Assembly: GCF_050971785.1 (NCBI RefSeq)
Contig: NZ_JBPCCU010000005.1
Location: forward strand, 434,001-498,000
From: Actinomadura_E scrupuli
GTDB taxonomy: Bacteria; Actinomycetota; Actinomycetes; Streptosporangiales; Streptosporangiaceae
Reading direction: 5' to 3'
DNA: 64,000 nucleotides
The stretch's first letter is position 1. Every line of letters begins with the position of its first letter. The notes beneath the pieces were generated by a model. That model saw nothing but the letters and a program-made list of their open reading frames with translations, ran no database searches and was not told where the DNA came from. Positions 56,034 through 63,268 of the stretch are shown in pieces. The position numbers and the translations under genes are program-made.

Positions 56034-57610
56034 CCCGGCGGATCAGCAGGCGCGGATTCCTGGGCGCCGGTGCGGCGGTCGCCGGGGCCGCCGGGGTGGC
56101 CGCGGCCGTGGGCGGCGGACGGCTGCTGACGCCGGGGGAGCCGGGCCTGCTGCTGCCCAGCGGACGTCCGCTGCCCGGGGCGTACGAGGTGGCGCTCCCG
56201 ATCCCGCCGGTGCTCCGCCCCACCCGGACCGATGCCACCACCGACTACTACGACATCACCCAGCGGGAGGCCCGGCTGTCGCTGCTGCCCGATGCGCGGA
56301 CCACGCTGTGGACCTACGACGGCGGCTTCCCCGGGCCGACGCTGGTCTCCCGCTCCGGCCGCCGCACCGTGGTCCGGCACCGCAACGAACTGCCCAGGCC
56401 GGTGGTGGTCCATCTGCACGGCGGGCACACCCCGCACGACAGCGACGGCTATCCCGGCGACGAGATCCTGCCGGTGGGGGCCCACGGCTCCGGGGGCATG
56501 ACGGGGATGGCCGGCATGCCGGGGATGGCCGCGATGCCGGGTGAGCCGGCGCACGGTACCCGGACCTACACCTATCCGCTCGACCAGCGCGCCGCCACCC
56601 TCTGGTACCACGACCACCGGATGGGCTTCACCGGGCTGAGCGTCTGGCGCGGGCTGGCCGGTTTCCACCTGGTCCACGATGCCGAGGAGGAGGCGCTGCC
56701 GCTGCCCAAGGGCGCCCGGGACCTGCCACTGATGATCACCGACCGGTCCTTCGCCGCGGACGGCTCGTTGCGCTACCCTCTGCTCGACACCGGGATGGAC
56801 AGACCCGGCGTCACCGCGCCGTACATGAACGGGGTGCTGGGCGACGTCATCCTCGTCAACGGCGCCCCGTGGCCGTTCCAGAACGTGGAACGGCTGCGCT
56901 ACCGGCTCCGGCTGCTCAACGCCTCCAACGCCCGCCGCTACCGGCTGGCGCTGGACCCGCCGCCGCCCGGCGGCAGGGGCCTGGTCCAGATCGGCGGCGA
57001 CGGCGGTCTGCTGGCCGCGCCCCTGGCGCACGACTCCCTCGACATCGCGCCGGCCGAGCGGTTCGACGTCGTCGTCGACTTCTCCCGCTATCGGCCCGGC
57101 ACCCGGGTCCGGCTGGTCAACCGGCTCGGGTCCGGCCGTGCCGCCGAGGTGATGCGCTTCGACGTCTCCGGTACGGCCCGTGCGCCGGCCGAGGACGCCA
57201 CCGTCCCGGCCAGGCTGTCCACCGTGGTCCCGCTGGACCCGCGGCGGGCGGCGGTCACCCGTACCTTCCTGTTCCAGAAGCGGGGCGGTGGGTGGACGAT
57301 CAACGGCCAGGAGTACGACCCGGCCCGCCCGCTGGCCCGCTCCCGGCTGGGGGACATCGAGATCTGGCGGTTCGTCACCGACTTCCACCATCCGATCCAC
57401 CTTCACCTGGCGCATTTCCAGGTGCTGGCACGCAACGGCGCGGCCCCCGGCGCGTACGACCACGGCTGGAAGGACACCCTCGACCTGCGGGCGGCCGAGT
57501 CCGCGGAGATCGTCACTCGCTTCACCGACTACCCGGGCCGGTTCGTCTTCCACTGCCACAACCTCGAACACGAGGACATGGCGATGATGGCGGACTTCAT
57601 CACGGTTTGA
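56030..57610 (+). CDS. Tat-exported multicopper oxidase (CueO/CotA-like)
   Basis: A 526-residue laccase-like oxidase with twin-arginine signal RRISRRGFLGAG. Copper ligands: VHLHGGH, LWYHDH, HPIHLHLAHFQV and HCHNLEHEDM; the last contains the type-1 and trinuclear ligands with a Met axial position. After the first copper motif comes a Met-rich loop, GGMTGMAGMPGMAAM, as in cuprous oxidases that detoxify Cu(I). It oxidises phenols or metal ions with reduction of O2 to water. It is coupled to the small membrane protein and regulated presumably by the divergent MarR. Confidence 0.94.
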   Translation: MTRRISRRGFLGAGAAVAGAAGVAAAVGGGRLLTPGEPGLLLPSGRPLPGAYEVALPIPPVLRPTRTDATTDYYDITQREARLSLLPDARTTLWTYDGGFPGPTLVSRSGRRTVVRHRNELPRPVVVHLHGGHTPHDSDGYPGDEILPVGAHGSGGMTGMAGMPGMAAMPGEPAHGTRTYTYPLDQRAATLWYHDHRMGFTGLSVWRGLAGFHLVHDAEEEALPLPKGARDLPLMITDRSFAADGSLRYPLLDTGMDRPGVTAPYMNGVLGDVILVNGAPWPFQNVERLRYRLRLLNASNARRYRLALDPPPPGGRGLVQIGGDGGLLAAPLAHDSLDIAPAERFDVVVDFSRYRPGTRVRLVNRLGSGRAAEVMRFDVSGTARAPAEDATVPARLSTVVPLDPRRAAVTRTFLFQKRGGGWTINGQEYDPARPLARSRLGDIEIWRFVTDFHHPIHLHLAHFQVLARNGAAPGAYDHGWKDTLDLRAAESAEIVTRFTDYPGRFVFHCHNLEHEDMAMMADFITV

Positions 57611-57635
57611 GTGGCGCTGCCCGGCCCGCGCAGGG

Positions 57636-57668
57636 GTGGCCAAGTACCTCTACAGGTCCACCTGCTGA
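57636..57668 (+). pseudogene. Relic of ABC binding-protein 3' end
   Basis: Eleven codons including the stop, reading VAKYLYRSTC, match the end of the RbsB-type gene at 54814-54846 (VAKYLYKSSC), with an 18-base identical core. It has no upstream coding sequence of that gene, so it is a scar of a lost or moved copy lying just after the multicopper oxidase. Confidence 0.75.
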
Positions 57669-57823
57669 CGCCTGCGCGCCGGGTGGCCCAGAGCCGGGCG
57701 GCGGCACGGCTCCGGACCGCCCGATCGCCGGTGGCGTGCACGCAGGGTGTGCTGGACGGTGCCGGGGCGCGGGCGCGGCCGTCCGAGCGGCCCGCGTCTC
57801 CCGGACGTCTCCGCGGGGGAGCC

Positions 57824-57854
57824 TTGACCCTGACACGGTGGCAGGCCATAGACC
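57824..57854 (+). promoter_or_regulatory. MerR-type promoter and operator
   Basis: TTGACC (57824-57829) is followed by the palindrome CCTGACACGGTGGCAGG (57829-57845) and then a -10-like TAGACC at 57849-57854, 19 bases away. A 19-base spacer filled by a palindrome is the hallmark of MerR-regulated promoters. The start codon follows ten bases later, so the mRNA is nearly leaderless and the gene autoregulated. Confidence 0.7.
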
Positions 57855-57864
57855 AGGGGACATC

Positions 57865-58686
57865 ATGTTCAGTATCGGAGATTTCGCCAGGCACGGCCGG
57901 GTGTCGGTGCGCATGCTGCGGCACTACGACGCGGTCGGGCTGCTGCGGCCGGCGCACGTGGACCCGGTGACCGGCTACCGCTCGTACGAGGCCCCGCAAC
58001 TGTCGCGGCTGAACCGCGTCCTCGCACTGAAGGATCTGGGATTCACGCTCCAGCAGGTGCGGTCCATCCTCGACGACCAGGTGAGCGCCGAGGAGCTGCG
58101 CGGCATGCTGCGGCTGCGCCGGGCCGAGTTGCAGGCACAGATCACCGCCGACGGCGCCCGGCTGGCGCAGGTCGAGGCGAGACTCCGGATCATCGAGAGA
58201 GAGGGCGCCATGCCGACCGACGACGTACAGATCAAGAGCATCCCGCCGGTCCGGGTCGCGGAGCTCACCGCCACCGCCGCGAGCTTCGAACCCCAGTCGA
58301 TCAGCCCGGTCATCGAGCCGCTGTACTGCGAGCTGTCCACCCGGCTCGAGCGCGCCGGGCTGACCCCGTCGGGCCCGGCGATCGCCTACTACGAGGACTC
58401 CCCGGACGGCGAGGGGATCCTCGTCCACGCGGCGCTCCCGGTCGACGCCGATCCTGGTGGCGACCACGACGTGACGATCGTGGACCTGCCCGGCATCGAG
58501 CAGGCGGCCACGATCGTGCACCGCGGCTCCATGGACGAGGTCATGACGACCATCCAGACCCTGGCCCGCTGGATCGACGCCCACGGCTACCGCTCCGCCG
58601 GTTACAACCGCGAGCTTTCGGTCGTGTGGAACGAGGACCCCGCCGCCTGGGTGACGGAACTCCAGGAGCCCGTCACCGCCGGGTGA
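57865..58686 (+). CDS. MerR-family regulator with GyrI-like effector domain
   Basis: A 273-residue activator: N-terminal winged helix (FSIGDFARHGRVSVRMLRHYDAVGLLRPAHVDPVTGYRSY), a coiled-coil dimerisation helix (about 75-115), and a C-terminal GyrI-like/BmrR-type ligand domain (about 120-270) with PPVRVAEL and LPGIEQAATIVHRGSMDEV. It binds hydrophobic or drug-like ligands in related proteins. ATG 57865 lies ten bases after the MerR-type promoter. No efflux gene is adjacent, so targets beyond itself are unknown. Confidence 0.92.
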   Translation: MFSIGDFARHGRVSVRMLRHYDAVGLLRPAHVDPVTGYRSYEAPQLSRLNRVLALKDLGFTLQQVRSILDDQVSAEELRGMLRLRRAELQAQITADGARLAQVEARLRIIEREGAMPTDDVQIKSIPPVRVAELTATAASFEPQSISPVIEPLYCELSTRLERAGLTPSGPAIAYYEDSPDGEGILVHAALPVDADPGGDHDVTIVDLPGIEQAATIVHRGSMDEVMTTIQTLARWIDAHGYRSAGYNRELSVVWNEDPAAWVTELQEPVTAG

Positions 58687-58773
58687 CCCCCGCCCCCGCG
58701 GAGTCCCGCCCCGTCCACGCGGGACACCGCGGGGGCACCCCGTCCCTCCCGGCCGGCCGCCTGGATGACCTGA

Positions 58774-58854
58774 TCACGTCCTCAACCGGGCCCAGACGAC
58801 CTTGCCGCCGGAGGGCAGCGGGCGTACTCCGCAACCGGCGGACAGGGACTTGAC
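58774..58854 (-). pseudogene. Relic of ATP-binding protein C-terminus
   Basis: The reverse strand encodes VKSLSAGCGVRPLPSGGKVV followed by WARLRT and a stop, matching the last 26 residues of the GHKL ATPase at 48842 with few changes. Nothing of the N-terminal part remains. It abuts the DUF397 relic, so the two keep the relative orientation found in the intact locus while the intervening regulator is gone. Confidence 0.85.
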
Positions 58855-58857
58855 GCC

Positions 58858-58929
58858 CTGACCTTTCCTCCGGCCGCCTGGCGCGCCTTCACCGACCGGG
58901 TCAGGAGGGGCGGCCACGACCTGAGCTGA
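58858..58929 (+). pseudogene. Relic of DUF397 C-terminus
   Basis: Reads LTFPPAAWRAFTDRVRRGG then HDLS and a stop, matching the last third of the DUF397 proteins at 50202 and 50412. It begins three bases after the ATPase relic. The rest of the 303-base gap between the MerR gene and the response regulator shows no other coding sequence. Confidence 0.85.
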
Positions 58930-58989
58930 CGCCGCCGGTGCGCTCCGCTCCGGCCGTGGGCGGTGCCTGGGACGTGGGTGTCTCGGGTG

Positions 58990-59682
58990 TCAGGGGACCG
59001 GCGTGGCGCCCGGGCGCCACCGGTAGCCGAACTCCGGCCGGCCCGGGCCGCCGTACCGGGGGTGCCGGGACGCGAGGTCCTGGTCGGCGAGGTGCTCCAG
59101 GTAGCGGCGGGCCGTGATCCGCGAGATGCCCAGCGCCGCGCCGATCTCGGACGCGGATCGTAGCTCCGGCGCCTCCCGCAGGGCCTCCACGACCGCCACC
59201 AGCGTGTCCGCGCTCAGGCCCTTGGGCAGCGCGGCGCTGCCCGGCCCGCGGAGGGCGGCGAACGCCTGGTCGACGTCGTGCTGGGCCACGGTGGTCGACG
59301 GTGACATCACGTGCGTGCGGTACCGCGCGTACCTTTCGAGCTTGTCGCGGAAGGTGGCGAAGGTGAACGGCTTGAGCAGGTACTGCACGACCCCCAAGGA
59401 GACGGCGGCGCGCACGGTGTCCAGCCGCCGGGCAGAGGTGACGGCCATGACGTCGGTGCTGTGGCCCCTGGCCCGGATGGCCCGGCAGACGTCCAGGCCG
59501 TCCATGTCCGGCAGGTAGAAGTCGAGCAGGACCAGGTCGACCGGGTGGCGATCGAGAAACCTCAGGGCCTCGCCGCCGGCGTGCACCACCGCGACGACGG
59601 TGAAACCGCTGACGCGCTCGGTGTAGGCCCGATGGACCTCGGCGAGGATGGGGTCGTCCTCGACGACGAGCGTACGGATCAC
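58990..59682 (-). CDS. Response regulator, CitB/DcuR-type
   Basis: A 230-residue regulator: receiver domain with VVEDDP, phospho-acceptor Asp54 in VLLDFYLPDMDG, VTSARR and LLKPF, then a C-terminal helix-turn-helix (SASEIGAALGISRITARRYLEHLADQ) characteristic of CitB/DpiA-type regulators of C4-dicarboxylate and citrate use. The GTG start overlaps the kinase stop by four bases. The target is probably the divergent dctA gene. Confidence 0.92.
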   Translation of the reverse strand: MIRTLVVEDDPILAEVHRAYTERVSGFTVVAVVHAGGEALRFLDRHPVDLVLLDFYLPDMDGLDVCRAIRARGHSTDVMAVTSARRLDTVRAAVSLGVVQYLLKPFTFATFRDKLERYARYRTHVMSPSTTVAQHDVDQAFAALRGPGSAALPKGLSADTLVAVVEALREAPELRSASEIGAALGISRITARRYLEHLADQDLASRHPRYGGPGRPEFGYRWRPGATPVP

Positions 59683-61277
59683 CGGTCCTCCACCGCGCCG
59701 GTGCCCGGCAGGTGCACGGTGAAGACGGCCCCCTCGTCTCGGGTGACCTCGACGGTGCCGCCGTTCCGGGTGACCGCCTGGTGGACCAGGGCGAGCCCGA
59801 GCCCCCGGGTCTTGGTGCCGGTGCTGTCCTTGGTGGACCAGCCGCGGGTGAAGGCGTCCGCGACCAGGCCGGGATCCAGGCCGGTGCCGGAGTCGCGAAC
59901 ACGCACCATCGTGCCCTGCTCGTCGGCCCGGACGGTCACCGACACCCGCCGCGGCGGCGGCGCGTCGAGGGCCGCCTCGATGGCGTTGTCGACCAGGTTG
60001 CCCACCAGGGTGACGAGGTCGCGGGAGTCGACGCCGGCCCGGACGACCTCGGTGTCCTCGGTGACGAGGAACTCGACCCCGCGCTCGTTCGCCTCCGCGG
60101 CCTTGCCGAGGAGCAGGGCCGCGAGCACCGGCTCGGCGATCGCCGACAGCAGCCGGTCGGTCAGCTCCTGCGCCGCCGCCAGCTCCGCGGTCGCGAAGGT
60201 GACGGCCTCCTCGGGCCGGTCCAGCTCGATCAGGCTGACGACCGTGTGCAGCCGGTTGGCCGCCTCGTGCGCCTGGGCGCGGAGGGCCTCGGCGAACCCC
60301 CGGACGGAGTCGAGCTCCCCGGACAGGGCCTTCAGCTCGGTGTGGTCGCGCAGGGTGGTGACCGTGCCGAGGGGCCTGCCCTCGCGCAGCGCGGGTGCCT
60401 GGTTGATCACGATGGTCCGGTCGTCGGTGAGGTGGATCTCGTCGACCGCGTTGCGGCCCGATGCCACCAGCTCGCGCAGCGACTCCGGCAGCGGCAGGTC
60501 GGTGGCGGGGCGGCCCTCGTCGTCGGGGTCCAGTCCCAGCAGCCGGATCGCCTCGTCGTTGGCCAGCAGCAGCCGCCGGTCCCGGCCGAACACCAGCAGC
60601 CCCTCCCGGACGGCGTGCAGCACCGCGTCATGGTGCTCGTACATCCGGGTGATCTCCGATGGGCCCAGGCCCAGGGTCTGGCGGCGCAGTCGGCGGCTCA
60701 CCAGCAGCGCGCCCAGCGCCGCGAGGCCGAACCCGAGCGCGATGACGCCGGCGAGCGCGGGAACGCGGTCCAGGATCTGCCCGCTGATCTTCGCCCGGGT
60801 GATCCCCACGGCCACCAGCCCCTCCACCCGCGTGTCGGCGCCGTAGACCGGCACCACCGCGCGGACGGAGGGCCCGAGGGTGCCGGTGTAGGTCTCGGTG
60901 AAGGCCCGGCCGCGCAGCGCGGGCTCGACGTGGCCGAGGAACACGCCGCCGATCCGCCCGGGTACGGGATGGGAGTAGCGCACCCCGTTCCGGTTCATGA
61001 TCACGACGAAGTCGACGCCGGTCGCGTGCCGTACGGACTCCGCCAGCGGCTGCAGCCGGCGCGCCGGGTCGGGCTCGCGGAAGGCGGCCTCGATGTCCGG
61101 GGACCGCGCGAGGGTCTGCGAGATGTCGAGGACCCGCCGCCGTGCGCCGCTCTCGTTGTCGCCCCGGGCGTGCAGATAGGTCAGCACGCCACCGCCGATC
61201 AGAACGAAGGCGACGACGCTGACCTGGAGCAGGAAGAGCTGGGTGGCCAGGCTCAGCCGGGCCGGAGGTGAGGACAC
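59679..61277 (-). CDS. Sensor histidine kinase, CitA/DcuS-type
   Basis: A 532-residue kinase: membrane helix (about 12-34), extracytoplasmic PAS/Cache sensor domain (35-172) with HATGVDFVVIMNRNGVRYSHP and a carboxylate-binding layout, second helix (173-193), cytoplasmic PAS (about 215-310), and a DHp/ATPase region with His337 in QAHEAANRLHTVVSLIE and NLVDNAIEAA. It senses di- or tricarboxylates outside the cell and phosphorylates the adjacent regulator. Confidence 0.93.
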   Translation of the reverse strand: MSSPPARLSLATQLFLLQVSVVAFVLIGGGVLTYLHARGDNESGARRRVLDISQTLARSPDIEAAFREPDPARRLQPLAESVRHATGVDFVVIMNRNGVRYSHPVPGRIGGVFLGHVEPALRGRAFTETYTGTLGPSVRAVVPVYGADTRVEGLVAVGITRAKISGQILDRVPALAGVIALGFGLAALGALLVSRRLRRQTLGLGPSEITRMYEHHDAVLHAVREGLLVFGRDRRLLLANDEAIRLLGLDPDDEGRPATDLPLPESLRELVASGRNAVDEIHLTDDRTIVINQAPALREGRPLGTVTTLRDHTELKALSGELDSVRGFAEALRAQAHEAANRLHTVVSLIELDRPEEAVTFATAELAAAQELTDRLLSAIAEPVLAALLLGKAAEANERGVEFLVTEDTEVVRAGVDSRDLVTLVGNLVDNAIEAALDAPPPRRVSVTVRADEQGTMVRVRDSGTGLDPGLVADAFTRGWSTKDSTGTKTRGLGLALVHQAVTRNGGTVEVTRDEGAVFTVHLPGTGAVEDR

Positions 61278-61368
61278 CCGCCCAGTGTCGCCGAGGTGGG
61301 CGTTCCGACCAAGCGAATGGCATTTGTCCGGTCCCGTGAACGTTATGCACGAAACCGAGACCTGATGA

Positions 61369-61382
61369 GTGACCTACATCAC
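61369..61382. promoter_or_regulatory. CRP/GlxR-type site upstream of dctA
   Basis: GTGACCTACATCAC fits GTGA-NN-TA-NN-TCAC, the inner core of the actinobacterial GlxR/Crp consensus. It lies 64-77 bases before the dctA start and would link dicarboxylate uptake to cAMP, besides the adjacent two-component system. Confidence 0.6.
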
Positions 61383-61445
61383 GCTGTGCCAGACGCGTCA
61401 CGGCCACGGCCTGCGGGCGTACGCGCGACGACGAGGAGGAATCCC

Positions 61446-62858
61446 ATGACGGTCTCGGCAGACTCTGTGGCGGCGGTTCCCGCGCGCAGACCGTGGTATC
61501 GGCAGTTGTACGTCTGGGTCCTGACCGGGATCGCCGCCGGCATCGTGGTCGGATCCGTGTGGCCCTCCGTGGGCGTGGACCTGGAACCGCTCGGCACGAC
61601 CTTCGTCAACATGATCAAGATGGTCATCACCCCGGTCATCTTCCTCACGGTGGTCGCCGGCATCGCCGGGGTCGACGACCTGCGCCGGGTCGGCCGGGTC
61701 GGCCTCAAGTCGCTGATCTACTTCGAGGTCGTCTCGACGATCGCCCTGATCATCGGGCTCGTGGTGATCAACGTCTTCAGGCCGGGCGATGGGGTCCATG
61801 CCAAGCCGGGCAACATCGCCATCACCGGCAACGCGAAGAACTTCATCCAGCAGGGGGAGACCTCCAGCTGGTGGCACTACCTGACCGACATGGTCCCGTC
61901 GAGCGTGGTCGGGGCGTTCGCCGACGGCGACGTGCTGCAGGTGCTGTTCTTCGGCGTGCTGTTCGGGATCGCCGTCAAGCTGCTGGGCCCGGCCGGGAAG
62001 CCGATCACGGCGGGGGTGAACGTGCTCAGCGCCGCCATCTTCAAGGTGCTGCAGCTGGTGATGTACGCCGCGCCGATCGGTGCCTTCGGGGCCATGGCCT
62101 TCACGGTGGGCAAGTACGGCATCTCGACGCTGACCAGCCTCGGCTCGCTGATCGGGATCTTCTACGGGACGTCGGTGTTCTTCGTGGTGGTCGTCCTGGG
62201 CGCCATCGCGGCACTGGTCCGGATCAACATCTTCCGGCTGCTGCGGTACCTCCGCGACGAACTGCTGATCGTGCTCGGCACGTCGTCGTCGGAGACCGTG
62301 CTGCCGCGGCTCATCGACAAGCTGGAGTACCTCGGGGCGCCCCGGCAGGTCGTCGGGCTGACCGTGCCGACCGGCTACTCCTTCAACCTCGACGGCACCT
62401 CGATCTACCTCACGCTGGCCGCGCTGTACGTCGCGCAGGCCACCGACACGCCCCTGTCGATCGTGCAGCAGCTCGGCCTGCTGGCCGTCCTGCTGCTCAC
62501 CTCGAAGGGGGCGGCCGGGGTCACCGGCTCGGGCTTCATCGTGCTCGCCGCCACCCTGTCCACCGTCGGGACGATCCCGGTCGCCGGGATCATGCTCATC
62601 TTCGGGATCGACAAGTTCATGTCCGAGTGCCGGGCGCTCACCAACGTGTGCGGCAACAGCGTCGCCACCCTCGTCGTGGCCCACTGGGAGGGCGTGCTCG
62701 ACCACGAGCGCGCCGGCAAGGTCCTCCGGGGCGAGCCGGTCGAGCCTCCAGCGGACTCCCCTCAGGACCAGGACCGGGAACGGGTCCCCGTCGCGGCGGG
62801 CCAGAAGTCGCTGCCCCCCACGGACGAGGCGGCGCCGGGCCCGGTCCAGCACGCCTGA
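61446..62858 (+). CDS. dctA: C4-dicarboxylate:cation symporter DctA
   Basis: A 470-residue symporter of the DAACS (glutamate transporter) fold: KMVITPVIFLTVVAGIAG, the serine-rich GTSSSETVLPRL hairpin, GYSFNLDGTSIYLT and GIDKFMSECRALTNVCGNSVATLVVA. It imports succinate, fumarate and malate with protons. ATG 61446 follows GAGGAGGAA. It is divergent from a CitA-type kinase and ends before a strong bidirectional terminator. Confidence 0.95.
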   Translation: MTVSADSVAAVPARRPWYRQLYVWVLTGIAAGIVVGSVWPSVGVDLEPLGTTFVNMIKMVITPVIFLTVVAGIAGVDDLRRVGRVGLKSLIYFEVVSTIALIIGLVVINVFRPGDGVHAKPGNIAITGNAKNFIQQGETSSWWHYLTDMVPSSVVGAFADGDVLQVLFFGVLFGIAVKLLGPAGKPITAGVNVLSAAIFKVLQLVMYAAPIGAFGAMAFTVGKYGISTLTSLGSLIGIFYGTSVFFVVVVLGAIAALVRINIFRLLRYLRDELLIVLGTSSSETVLPRLIDKLEYLGAPRQVVGLTVPTGYSFNLDGTSIYLTLAALYVAQATDTPLSIVQQLGLLAVLLLTSKGAAGVTGSGFIVLAATLSTVGTIPVAGIMLIFGIDKFMSECRALTNVCGNSVATLVVAHWEGVLDHERAGKVLRGEPVEPPADSPQDQDRERVPVAAGQKSLPPTDEAAPGPVQHA

Positions 62859-62887
62859 CCCGGCCTGAACCTCGTTTGGGCACGAGA

Positions 62888-62920
62888 AAAGCACCGCCCG
62901 GGACTCCCGGGCGGTGCTTT
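62888..62920. terminator. Bidirectional terminator between dctA and DivIVA-like gene
   Basis: A perfect 15-base-pair stem (AAAGCACCGCCCGGG at 62888-62902 with its complement at 62906-62920), three-base loop. The A and T ends give short U tracts in both directions, so it terminates both converging genes. Confidence 0.92.
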
Positions 62921-62959
62921 CGCCGCCACAGAACGAGGTTCGGCCAGCGAAAAGCAGGG

Positions 62960-63178
62960 CTACTGCATGAACGACTGGAAGAACCGGTCGACCTCGCGGC
63001 GGTCGTAACCACGGAACGCCACGTCCAGACCGTCCGACAACGCCTCGCGCACGGTCTTGGCCGCGGCGGCGGGCGTCTCCTGCTCTTTCGCCCTCTCCGC
63101 CAGCCGCACCAGCCGGTCGACCTGGTGCCGGTCGTATCCGCGCCAGGCCACGCGGAAGGTCGGGTCGCTCGTTGCCAT
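62960..63178 (-). CDS. Tiny DivIVA-like protein with two RGYDR motifs
   Basis: A 72-residue protein with the motif F-R-V-A-W-RGYDRHQVDRLV near the start and V-A-F-RGYDRREVDRFF near the end, joined by an Ala-rich helix. F..a.RGYD..EVD.F is the N-terminal signature of DivIVA/Wag31 coiled-coil proteins; two copies in so small a protein are unusual. ATG 63178 with GAGGTGG upstream was preferred to the frame start at 63247. It may bind at curved membrane or modulate DivIVA; this is inference. Confidence 0.75.
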   Translation of the reverse strand: MATSDPTFRVAWRGYDRHQVDRLVRLAERAKEQETPAAAAKTVREALSDGLDVAFRGYDRREVDRFFQSFMQ

Positions 63179-63268
63179 GACGGCCACCTCTTCTATGGAT
63201 CTCGGCCTCATGGTAATAGCGGCATGCCGCCAGAATCGGGGCGTCAACGCATCCGGCCGCTCACCTGG

